In this document: one piece after another, positions 1 through 6,252 of the stretch | Position numbering within the stretch: position 1 is the stretch's first letter | Layout of the letters: each line of letters begins with the position of its first letter | Virus record (IMG/VR): IMGVR_UViG_3300030106_001262 | Span: 1-24,452 of that record | DNA: 24,452 bases | Source of the DNA: a virus | Reading direction: 5' to 3' (one strand) | The notes under the pieces: generated by a model | Seen by the model: only the letters and a program-made list of their open reading frames with translations | Told to the model about the DNA's origin: nothing | Databases searched by the model: none | Position numbers and translations under genes: made by a program

Positions 1-1
1 T

Positions 2-178
2 GCAGAAACTGGACACATTGCAAAGGTTAGAGTGTTAAAGAATCGTACTACTGGAGAAGTTGGTATTGCAGATGTCTTGACATTCAATAAAGATACTGGC
101 AGACTGTTACCTAGTTGGCAAGATGACTTTGCTAAACTTGGATTAAACGGCAAGGATACTGATGAAGATAGCATTTGA
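2..178 (+). CDS. DNA primase/helicase, T7 gp4-like, C-terminal end (partial)
   Basis: Only the last 58 codons and the stop are present; the gene begins upstream of the window. The reading frame gives a tail containing VRVLKNRTTGEVGIAD and FNKDTGRLLP, which matches the C-terminus of the RecA/DnaB-type helicase domain of T7 gp4 (a LKNR-x-TG-x-x-G-x-A core followed by a x-N-x-x-TGRL segment). In T7 this protein unwinds DNA at the fork and primes the lagging strand. The stop codon overlaps the start of the DNA polymerase gene by 17 nt, and helicase followed by polymerase is the T7 order. The ATP-binding motifs and the primase domain are outside the window, so their presence cannot be judged. Confidence 0.85.
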   Translation, partial: AETGHIAKVRVLKNRTTGEVGIADVLTFNKDTGRLLPSWQDDFAKLGLNGKDTDEDSI

Positions 179-1916
179 TATAGAAGCTAATGGCTTACAA
201 CTAGATGCAGATACTGTTCATTGTATTGTTGCTATAGATGTAGTTAATGGTAATCGTTGGCTACTATATACAAAGGAGCATTATGATAACTTTTACAAAA
301 TTATTTTTCCTAATATCGATTTGTTTATTGGTCATAATATTATCGACTACGACATTCCTGTATTGGAAAAAATCTTGGGTTGGGATTTTAGCGATTGTAA
401 TTTATTGGATACTCTTGTCGCTTCTAAGCTTATATACTCCGATATAAAAGAAGCAGATGTATTTAAAGTAAAATCAAAACAACTACCTGCAAGTCTTATG
501 GGGTCATATAGTCTTAAAGCTTTTGGTCATAGACTAGGAGAACATAAACAAGAGTTTACTACTGACTGGAGCAAGTTCTCTATGGACATGCTTGAGTATT
601 GTGAACAAGATGTAGTAGTTACAAAGCTATTATATAAGAAGTTAGTGGAAAGAGGTATACCCGAAGAGGCTTTTGAATTAGAACAGAAGATTAGGTATAT
701 TATATCAAGACAAACTAGAAGAGGTTGGTACTTTGATTGGCGTAAAGCTGAGAAGTTGTATAAAGATTTACTAGTTAAGAAGATAAATATTGAAACAGAA
801 GTTAAACAATACTTTCCAGACTTTGAAGACGAAGAAATATTTATTCCTAAAGTTAATAATAAAACTAGAGGTTATGTTAAAGGAGTACCATTCACTAAAA
901 AGATTGTTACTCCTTTTAATTGTGGTAGTAGACAACACATAGCTAGAGGCTTGCAAGAAGTATATGGTTGGAAGCCAAAGGAATATACTGATACTGGTAT
1001 ACCAAAGATAAATGAAGGTATACTAAATAGTTTAGAATACGAAGGTGCTAAAAAGTTATCAGAGTATTTTATTATACAAAAAATATTAGGTATGGTAGGC
1101 GAGGGTAAAAACGCATGGCTTAAATTGTATCGTAGTAATCGTGTTCATGGTTCAGTAGATACTATTGGAGCAGTTACTGGTCGTATGACTCACTCTCGTC
1201 CTAACATGAGTCAAGTACCTGCTTGTTATAGTCCTTATGGTACAGAATGTAGACAGTTATTTACTGCTTCTCATGGACATAAACTCGTAGGTTGTGATGC
1301 AAGTGGACTAGAGTTAAGATGTTTAGCTCATTACATGGGGAAATATGATGAAGGAAACTACGCTAGTATTGTTGTTGATGGTGATGTACATGCTACTAAT
1401 ATGGAAGCTCTTGGAATCACCGATAGAAATGTTGCAAAAACTTGGGGATACGCATTCTTATACGGAGCGGGATTGGAAAAGCTCTCGTTAATATTAGGTT
1501 GTTCTATAAGTAAATCAAGAGAAGCAAAAGAAAGATTTTTAAAAGAGTTACCCGCCCTTGGAGAACTATTAAGTCAAGTAGCTCAAGCTAGTACAAAGGG
1601 ATTCTTGTTTGGTTTAGACAGAAGAAGGATTCCAGTAAGGTCTGCACATAGTGCTTTAAATACTTTGTTGCAGTCAGCAGGAGCTATAGTTATGAAGCAA
1701 GCATTACGAAACTTATATCCTAAAGTATATGAATTAGGAGGAGAGTTTGTAGGTAATATACATGATGAGTGGCAAATAGATGTCCCTGAAGATAATGCAG
1801 ATTCTGTAGGTAAAGCTGCAGTAGAAGCTATTAGACAAGCAGGTAAAGATTACAATTTTATATGTCCTTTAGATGGAGAGTATAAGATTGGAAATAATTG
1901 GGCAGAGACCCATTAA
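162..1916 (+). CDS. DNA polymerase, family A (T7 gp5-like) with 3'-5' exonuclease
   Basis: Replicative polymerase of 584 aa, somewhat shorter than T7 gp5 (704 aa). The N-terminal proofreading exonuclease shows Exo I (DIEANG, D6/E8), Exo II (GHNIIDYDIPVL from residue 57) and Exo III (YCEQDVVVT, D150). The polymerase domain shows motif A (GCDASGLELR, catalytic D379), motif B (RNVAKTWGYAFLYGAG, K426, Y430, Y434) and motif C (IHDEW, H534/D535). Residue Y430 aligns with T7 Tyr526 and E. coli Pol I Phe762, the position that sets dideoxynucleotide discrimination; in viral surveys Tyr here is associated with a lytic lifestyle. The start is preceded by AAGGA at 152-156 with 5 nt spacing. The gene overlaps the helicase end and is followed closely by small genes and the exonuclease, as in T7-like replication modules. 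Confidence 0.97.
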   Translation: MKIAFDIEANGLQLDADTVHCIVAIDVVNGNRWLLYTKEHYDNFYKIIFPNIDLFIGHNIIDYDIPVLEKILGWDFSDCNLLDTLVASKLIYSDIKEADVFKVKSKQLPASLMGSYSLKAFGHRLGEHKQEFTTDWSKFSMDMLEYCEQDVVVTKLLYKKLVERGIPEEAFELEQKIRYIISRQTRRGWYFDWRKAEKLYKDLLVKKINIETEVKQYFPDFEDEEIFIPKVNNKTRGYVKGVPFTKKIVTPFNCGSRQHIARGLQEVYGWKPKEYTDTGIPKINEGILNSLEYEGAKKLSEYFIIQKILGMVGEGKNAWLKLYRSNRVHGSVDTIGAVTGRMTHSRPNMSQVPACYSPYGTECRQLFTASHGHKLVGCDASGLELRCLAHYMGKYDEGNYASIVVDGDVHATNMEALGITDRNVAKTWGYAFLYGAGLEKLSLILGCSISKSREAKERFLKELPALGELLSQVAQASTKGFLFGLDRRRIPVRSAHSALNTLLQSAGAIVMKQALRNLYPKVYELGGEFVGNIHDEWQIDVPEDNADSVGKAAVEAIRQAGKDYNFICPLDGEYKIGNNWAETH

Positions 1917-1924
1917 GGATTGTT

Positions 1925-2119
1925 ATGGTTTATATACCAAGATTACAAGATATGTCGTACTATGAATGTACTTCTTGTAAAAACTTTTTCTTTACAGTAG
2001 AGATGCCAGGAGGTATAAATGACCCTTGTTATTGTCCTTACTGTGGAGTTAATTTTACTAAAATGACGTTAGTTAACCCTGAAGATGAGGAAGGATTAGA
2101 TGATAATGGCAACAGTTAA
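1925..2119 (+). CDS. small zinc-ribbon protein
   Basis: A 64-aa protein of unknown role. It has two cysteine knuckles, CTSC near residues 16-19 and CPYC near 39-42, separated by about 20 residues; this is the layout of a zinc ribbon (rubredoxin-like knuckles). The C-terminus is acidic (NPEDEEGLDDNGNS). The ATG at 1925 is chosen because AAGGA at 1915-1919 lies 5 nt upstream; a TTG at 1898 in the same frame would overlap the polymerase gene and has no clear ribosome binding site. The position between DNA polymerase and exonuclease suggests a replication, recombination or transcription accessory, but no specific function is supported by the sequence. Confidence 0.75.
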   Translation: MVYIPRLQDMSYYECTSCKNFFFTVEMPGGINDPCYCPYCGVNFTKMTLVNPEDEEGLDDNGNS

Positions 2120-2312
2120 AAAGACAGAAATGAGTTTAACTCGTTTAAAGATAAGAAAAAGATTAATATGGATTAAAGCAATCGTTAGTTTGTTAGATGA
2201 AATTGCAAATAGTTTTTCTCATAAAACTTCTAAACGTAGAGATATAATTGTTATGATTAAAGCACTAACTAAAAGCTTAGAACGTGAGATAAAAAGAGAT
2301 ATAAAGAAATGA
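2100..2312 (+). CDS. small basic hypothetical protein
   Basis: A 70-aa lysine/arginine-rich protein (68 aa if the second ATG at 2106 is used; AAGGA at 2091-2095 sits 4 or 10 nt upstream). It appears mostly helical, with a central hydrophobic stretch (LIWIKAIVSLLDEIA) between basic ends, which is too short and charged to be a confident membrane segment. It overlaps the zinc-ribbon gene by 20 nt and the exonuclease start by 4 nt (ATGA), so translation is likely coupled. I do not recognise the family. The replication-module context suggests a nucleic-acid-associated accessory role, which is an inference. Confidence 0.65.
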   Translation: MIMATVKKTEMSLTRLKIRKRLIWIKAIVSLLDEIANSFSHKTSKRRDIIVMIKALTKSLEREIKRDIKK

Positions 2313-3097
2313 AAGCATTAATAGACGGAGACATTATAGCATATAGATTTGCCTTTATTAATGAATATGATATTGATTTCGGAGATGAAGGAGAACCTAG
2401 TATTATTACTATAGCTAAAGCAGAAGAAGCTATGGTAGATGTAGACCATTTTATACAATGGATATTAGATACTACTGGTTGTGATGAATACATTGTATGT
2501 CTATCAGGTAAAGCTAACTTTAGATATAATGTTTTACCTGAGTATAAGAACAATAGAAACGAATCTACAGTACCTACACTAGTAGATGTATTAAAAAAAT
2601 ATATGATTAAATCTTGGGACGCACATCTTGAACCTAAATTAGAAGCTGATGACTTAATGAGTATATATGCTGACAAAGATAGTGTTGTTTGTACTATTGA
2701 TAAAGACCTAGACCAAGTAGTAGGTCATCATTTTAATTGGAATAAAAAGGATAAATATGAAATCGACGAAATTCAAGCAAGACATTTCTTCTATATTCAA
2801 GCTCTTATGGGAGACTCAACTGATGGTATTAAAGGGTGTCCTAAAGTTGGTAAAGTCAACGCTACTAAAATTGCCAACAATATTATTGAAAAGCAGTATA
2901 CAGATGAAGAAGCTTTTGAAGTTATCTTTGAAGTCTATAAGGAAAAGTATTTAAAATATATAGATGAAGAAGCTTCAAATCAGAAGATAGAAAACTACAT
3001 GACCTCAATGGTTAATGCAGTTAGGTTACTAGGTAAAGAAGATTACAATTTTGATACAAAAGAAGTAGTTTTATGGCAACCTAGTTTGTGTTATTAA
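2309..3097 (+). CDS. 5'-3' exonuclease, T7 gp6-like (FEN/PIN fold)
   Basis: A 262-aa protein close in size to T7 gp6, which degrades host DNA, removes RNA primers and helps in recombination and packaging. Metal-binding acidic residues of the FEN family are visible: DGD at residues 6-8, LEADD at 111-115, DKDLD at 131-135, and GDSTDGIKG from 168 with D169/D172. The last runs into the helix-3-turn-helix region (CPKVGKVNATKIA) that binds DNA. An arginine/lysine patch (FRYNVLPEYKNNR, about 71-83) fits the basic arch. It overlaps the upstream gene by ATGA and ends the replication cluster; two terminator-like hairpins follow it. Confidence 0.93.
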   Translation: MKALIDGDIIAYRFAFINEYDIDFGDEGEPSIITIAKAEEAMVDVDHFIQWILDTTGCDEYIVCLSGKANFRYNVLPEYKNNRNESTVPTLVDVLKKYMIKSWDAHLEPKLEADDLMSIYADKDSVVCTIDKDLDQVVGHHFNWNKKDKYEIDEIQARHFFYIQALMGDSTDGIKGCPKVGKVNATKIANNIIEKQYTDEEAFEVIFEVYKEKYLKYIDEEASNQKIENYMTSMVNAVRLLGKEDYNFDTKEVVLWQPSLCY

Positions 3098-3156
3098 ATA
3101 ATTAAAAGAAAGGAAACCTTTTATATTAACTAAATTTACCCGTTTTGATGAGAACT

Positions 3157-3180
3157 AACCCACTTTCGAGTGGGTTTTTT
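3157..3180 (+). terminator. rho-independent terminator after the exonuclease gene
   Basis: A perfect 8-bp stem (AACCCACT at 3157-3164 with AGTGGGTT at 3169-3176) closed by a stable TTCG tetraloop and followed by a T run through 3180. It lies 60 nt after the exonuclease stop and would end transcripts of the replication module. Confidence 0.9.
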
Positions 3181-3197
3181 ATTAACTTGCTCTCTAA

Positions 3198-3213
3198 TAG
3201 GGAAAATTCCCTA
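3198..3213. repeat. short inverted repeat between two terminators
   Basis: TAGGGAA at 3198-3204 and its exact complement TTCCCTA at 3207-3213 are separated by only AA. No T run follows, so it is not a terminator. The loop is too small for a normal RNA hairpin, which makes a DNA-level site such as a protein binding site or promoter element more likely. The stretch just upstream (CTCTCTAATAGGGA, 3191-3203) faintly resembles the CTCACTATAGGGA end of the T7 RNA polymerase promoter, with one extra base. Confidence 0.4.
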
Positions 3214-3242
3214 AACTATCTTCCTTTAATAGTTTCCTTCCA

Positions 3243-3283
3243 CCCCTTAATAGTGTATAATTTTGCATTATTAAGGGGTTTTT
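3243..3283 (+). terminator. second terminator-type hairpin, overlapping the ribosome binding site of the next gene
   Basis: CCCCTTAATA at 3243-3252 pairs with TATTAAGGGG at 3269-3278. The stem extends to about 14 bp with G-U pairs and an 8-nt AT loop, and is followed by five T residues. The right arm contains AAGGGG (3273-3278), the only Shine-Dalgarno-like sequence for the ATG at 3287. A TATAAT hexamer (3256-3261) is also inside the hairpin, with a poor -35 match (TTTCCT, 3233-3238) 17 nt upstream. It may act as terminator, as a translational control hairpin, or both. Confidence 0.75.
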
Positions 3284-3286
3284 ATT

Positions 3287-3511
3287 ATGATAAACAAAAA
3301 AATAGATAAAATAAAAGAATTTTCACCAGAACAATTATCAGAGTTTGTACCAAATAACTTGGTAGAAACTATAGAGTATTTGAAAGTAGCCTTTCCTCCC
3401 AAACTGCCGACTTTAAAAATGTCAGATAGAGAAATTTGGATAGAAGTAGGTAAACAACAAATAATAGAATATTTAGAATCCAAGGAGAAAAATAACAATG
3501 TGTTTCCCTAA
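3287..3511 (+). CDS. hypothetical protein at the start of the head gene cluster
   Basis: A 74-aa mostly charged, soluble-looking protein without transmembrane segments or recognisable motifs. The middle has a proline-rich turn (AFPPKLPTLKMSDREIW), flanked by amphipathic helices (EFSPEQLSEFVPNNLVETIEYL and VGKQQIIEYLESKEK in outline). The ATG lies 8 nt after AAGGGG, which is part of the preceding hairpin, so expression may need that hairpin to be open. It overlaps the next gene by 14 nt. The position corresponds to the small genes between 6 and 8 in T7, but I do not recognise a homologue. Confidence 0.7.
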   Translation: MINKKIDKIKEFSPEQLSEFVPNNLVETIEYLKVAFPPKLPTLKMSDREIWIEVGKQQIIEYLESKEKNNNVFP

Positions 3512-3761
3512 ACAAAAAAAAGCTAAGATTACAAATGAAATAGGAATTGAAGCTATAAATCCTAATATGGACTTTTTAGGTATGGGAAGTTTAAGAATAG
3601 GAGAGCAAGTATCTGCTACAACTATTGCTGATAGAGCAAAAGGTAGAAGACAATTAAAACTTAATACTTCTGGAGTAAATTCATTAGGTATAACATCTAG
3701 TCCTACCCCTCAATCTATGATACAAATAGACGATATGTCAGGAAGTCAATATAATGTATAA
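3498..3761 (+). CDS. small virion protein, T7 gp6.7-like
   Basis: An 87-aa protein starting MCFPKQKKAKI, comparable to the MCFSPKIKTPKM start of T7 gp6.7 (T7 sequence recalled from memory), which is about the same length and sits at the same place just upstream of the portal gene. T7 gp6.7 is a minor virion protein released early in infection. The rest is low in hydrophobic residues, with basic (DRAKGRRQLKL) and Ser/Thr/Gly-rich stretches, consistent with a flexible ejected protein. AAGGAG at 3482-3487 precedes the ATG by 10 nt, and the 3' end overlaps the portal gene by 8 nt. The assignment rests on a short N-terminal similarity plus synteny. Confidence 0.65.
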   Translation: MCFPKQKKAKITNEIGIEAINPNMDFLGMGSLRIGEQVSATTIADRAKGRRQLKLNTSGVNSLGITSSPTPQSMIQIDDMSGSQYNV

Positions 3762-5361
3762 TAAAACTAATAGAAGCATAGACCCAATAACAGAACCAGT
3801 TTATAAATCTAAAGCTTCTAAACACTTTGCTTCAATGGCTAGTAAACGATATGATATACTAGAAAGAGCTAGAAGATGTGCTCAACTTACCTTACCTGCT
3901 TTATTAACCCCTTCAGAAAAATCAGAATTAGATGTATTAACTACTCCTTATCAGTCTTTAGGAGCAAGAGGTGTAAATACACTAGCATCTAAATTACTTT
4001 TAGCTTTATTTCCTGCTAATACTCCTTTCTTTAAACTACAAGTATCTGATAAAGAAGCTATGGAATTACAACAACAAGCAAAACAATTAGGATTATCAAA
4101 AGGAAAATCATTTTTATCTTCATTAGAAGAAGCATTAACTAGATATGAAAGAATATTAGTAAGAGAAGCAGAAAAAGATGCACTTCGTGTACCTATATTT
4201 GATGCTTTAAAATTGTGTATAGCTACTGGAAATGCTTTATTATATGTTCCTAAAGAAGGAGATATAAAAGTATATGCTTTAGATAAATTTGTAATAGAAA
4301 GAGATTTTTCAGGTAATCCTATTAGATGGATAGTGTGTGAAAGTATTGCTCCTTCAGCATTACCTACTGACGTAAAAGATTCTTTATCAGTTAAAGACCA
4401 AAAGAAAACAGAAGTAGATATATTTACTTATATTGTTAGAAAAGATAAAGAAACATACGAAGGGTGGCAAGAACTTAAAAATGGTACTATGATTGAAGGC
4501 TCTGAAGGTACTTACAAAGCTAGTGAAATGCCTTGGATTCCTATTAGATGGTCTTCTATTGCAGGAGAACATTATGGTAGAGGATTAGTAGAAGAATATT
4601 TAGGAGATTTAAACTCATTAGAAGCTATATCTAAAGCAATAACACAAATGGCTGCAGTATCTTCTAAAATATTATTTATGGTTAATCCTAATGGTACTAC
4701 TAAAGTAAGAGATTTAGCTAGAAAAGAATCAGGAGATTTTGTAGTAGGTAATGTACAAGATGTAAACGTATTACAAGTAGCTAAAGGTGGAGACTTTCAA
4801 GTAGCTTATCAAACTAAAGTAGGATTAGAAGAAGCTTTATCAGCAGCATTTTTATTAAACGTAGCAGTAAGAAGAAATGCAGAAAGAGTTACTGCTGCTG
4901 AAATTAGATATGTAGCTGCAGATTTAGAAGATAATTTAGGAGGAGAATACTCTGTATTATCTCAGTCATTACAACTACCTCTTATTAAAGCACTTATGGC
5001 TAGGTATCAATCACAAAATAGATTACCTAAATTACCTACTGGTTCAGTAGAGCCTACTATTATAGCAGGATTAGAAGCATTAGGTAGAGGACATGACTAC
5101 GGAAAACTTAAACAATTTGTAAGTGATGTAATATCTTTACAAGCTAATAACTATATCAATGTACCTGATTTAATTGCTCGTATAGGAGTATCTCAGGGAG
5201 TTGAAATGGAAGGTTTAATTAAATCAGAAGAACAGCTACAACAAGAGCAACAAGCTGCTATGCAACAACAAATGGCTATGATGCAACAACAAGCAGGATT
5301 AGCAGCAGCAGGTAAAGCTGCTCCTGAAGTAGCTAAACAAGCATTAAAAGAAGAAGGATAA
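3754..5361 (+). CDS. portal / head-tail connector protein, T7 gp8-like
   Basis: 535 aa, almost identical in length to T7 gp8 (536 aa). It forms the dodecameric ring through which DNA is packaged and ejected and on which the tail is built. The conserved N-terminal region is clear: RRCAQLTLPALLTPSE followed by PYQSLGARGVNTLASKLL and LFPANTPFFKL (about residues 44-95). The middle contains the connector signature IPIRWSSIAGEHYGRGLVEEY. The C-terminus is Gln/Met/Ala-rich (QQEQQAAMQQQMAMMQQQ, about 490-510), typical of podoviral connectors. The ATG overlaps the preceding gene by 8 nt, with AGGA 10 nt upstream. Arginines are almost all AGA, unlike the capsid gene. Confidence 0.96.
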   Translation: MYNKTNRSIDPITEPVYKSKASKHFASMASKRYDILERARRCAQLTLPALLTPSEKSELDVLTTPYQSLGARGVNTLASKLLLALFPANTPFFKLQVSDKEAMELQQQAKQLGLSKGKSFLSSLEEALTRYERILVREAEKDALRVPIFDALKLCIATGNALLYVPKEGDIKVYALDKFVIERDFSGNPIRWIVCESIAPSALPTDVKDSLSVKDQKKTEVDIFTYIVRKDKETYEGWQELKNGTMIEGSEGTYKASEMPWIPIRWSSIAGEHYGRGLVEEYLGDLNSLEAISKAITQMAAVSSKILFMVNPNGTTKVRDLARKESGDFVVGNVQDVNVLQVAKGGDFQVAYQTKVGLEEALSAAFLLNVAVRRNAERVTAAEIRYVAADLEDNLGGEYSVLSQSLQLPLIKALMARYQSQNRLPKLPTGSVEPTIIAGLEALGRGHDYGKLKQFVSDVISLQANNYINVPDLIARIGVSQGVEMEGLIKSEEQLQQEQQAAMQQQMAMMQQQAGLAAAGKAAPEVAKQALKEEG

Positions 5362-5363
5362 AT

Positions 5364-6134
5364 ATGAGTGAAGAAAATAATACTGTAGAATTACCTGAAG
5401 AAGTAGTAACAGGTAAAAGCGAACCACAAGGTGTTACTGAAATACCTAATGGTGTAAATATACCTATGAATGAAAATCTCGTTGAACATCAAGGAGAAAA
5501 AATACTAGGTAAATTTGAATCACAAGAACAACTTGTGAAAGCTTATCAAGAATTAGAAACTAAATTAGGTAGTGGTAATGAAGAAAAACAAACAGAGACA
5601 ACCGATAACAGTAGCAACGAATCTACTACAGAAGATGGGACGATTGACCTTTCTCAGTACTCCGAAGAGTTTGCTAAAGACGGAAAATTATCCGAAGGTA
5701 GTTATCAAGAGCTTAAGGAAATCGGGTTCTCTAAAGAAATAGTAGATGCTTACATACAAGGACAAGCTGCACTTGGTAATCAATGGCAGAGTCAAGTTAA
5801 AAGTATGGTAGGTTCAGATGAAGATTATAAAAATCTAATAGACTGGGCTAGTCAAGGTGGAGTTAGTAATGAATTCATCAAAGAATATGACCAAGCAGTA
5901 GGTTCAATGGACGAGAATAAAGCTCGTATGGCTGTAGAAGCTTTAAAGAACATGTATTCAAGTTCTAATAATGAACCTAAACTACTTGATGGCACTTCCC
6001 TAGGGTCAGGAGGAAGTGGAGATGTATATGAAAGTTGGGCTCAGTTAACTGAGGACTTAAATAGTACATTATACCATAAAGACCCTGCTGAACGTGAAAG
6101 AGTTCAGAAAAAACTATCACGCTCAAGAATATAA
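5364..6134 (+). CDS. capsid assembly scaffolding protein, T7 gp9-like
   Basis: A 256-aa acidic, Gln/Glu/Ser-rich protein (T7 gp9: 307 aa) directly between portal and capsid genes. It guides procapsid assembly and is released before or during packaging. The conserved part is in the C-terminal half: ALGNQWQSQVKSMVGSDEDY, then LIDWASQGG and NEFIKEYDQAVGS (about residues 130-180), with a basic, helical C-terminus (DPAERERVQKKLSRSRI) suited to coat-protein binding. The start has AAGGA 5 nt upstream and follows the portal stop by 2 nt. Confidence 0.93.
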   Translation: MSEENNTVELPEEVVTGKSEPQGVTEIPNGVNIPMNENLVEHQGEKILGKFESQEQLVKAYQELETKLGSGNEEKQTETTDNSSNESTTEDGTIDLSQYSEEFAKDGKLSEGSYQELKEIGFSKEIVDAYIQGQAALGNQWQSQVKSMVGSDEDYKNLIDWASQGGVSNEFIKEYDQAVGSMDENKARMAVEALKNMYSSSNNEPKLLDGTSLGSGGSGDVYESWAQLTEDLNSTLYHKDPAERERVQKKLSRSRI

Positions 6135-6146
6135 AATATTTAAAGC

Positions 6147-6194
6147 CTTATACTAACTTGTCGAGGTAAGAAAGTATAAGACAACTTGTAGGTA
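6147..6194 (+). promoter_or_regulatory. stem-loop plus imperfect direct repeat in the capsid leader
   Basis: CTTATACT (6147-6154) pairs with AGTATAAG (6173-6180), an 8-bp stem with an 18-nt loop. The loop begins with AACTTGTCGAGGTA (6155-6168); the same element without the CG, AACTTGTAGGTA, follows at 6183-6194. AACTTG also occurs at 3184-3189 in the other large intergenic gap. There is no T run, so it is not a terminator. It could be an RNase III-type processing hairpin, as found between T7 late genes, or a phage promoter with repeated recognition elements. Both are inferences from position and structure. Confidence 0.5.
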
Positions 6195-6204
6195 GATTAT
6201 ATAA

Positions 6205-6234
6205 TTGACATTTAAATTAAACATTAAATATTAA
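6205..6234 (+). promoter_or_regulatory. sigma70-like promoter candidate upstream of the capsid gene
   Basis: A perfect -35 hexamer TTGACA (6205-6210) is followed after 18 nt by TATTAA (6229-6234, 4 of 6 matches to TATAAT). It lies in the longest gap of the structural region, just upstream of the capsid ribosome binding site (AAGGAG, 6239-6244). In an AT-rich genome the -10 match is weak evidence, and late genes of T7-like phages are normally read by the phage polymerase. Confidence 0.4.
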
Positions 6235-6252
6235 TTATAAGGAGAAATTATC

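Noticed and set aside
1898-1924. TTG start extending the zinc-ribbon protein into the polymerase gene
   Set aside because: The ATG at 1925 has AAGGA at the right distance and the extension adds no recognisable sequence.
2269-2676. 135-codon open frame on the minus strand opposite the exonuclease gene
   Set aside because: It is fully antisense to a well-supported gene with clear motifs, has no ribosome binding site and no sensible protein pattern; long antisense frames arise easily in this AT-rich codon usage.
3144-3180. TTTGATGAG followed by a hairpin, reminiscent of a hammerhead ribozyme core
   Set aside because: The invariant C of CUGAUGA is replaced and there is no GAAA core element in the right place; the hairpin itself is a normal terminator.
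3098-3286. Looked for a tRNA fragment or phage attachment site in the largest gap
   Set aside because: No tRNA-like cloverleaf or T-arm sequence is visible; the gap is explained by two terminators and a short inverted repeat.
5220-5360. CAACAA/GCA-rich tract at the end of the portal gene as a DNA repeat
   Set aside because: It encodes the Gln/Met/Ala-rich C-terminal tail usual for podoviral connectors; it is irregular at the DNA level and not a tandem repeat of interest.
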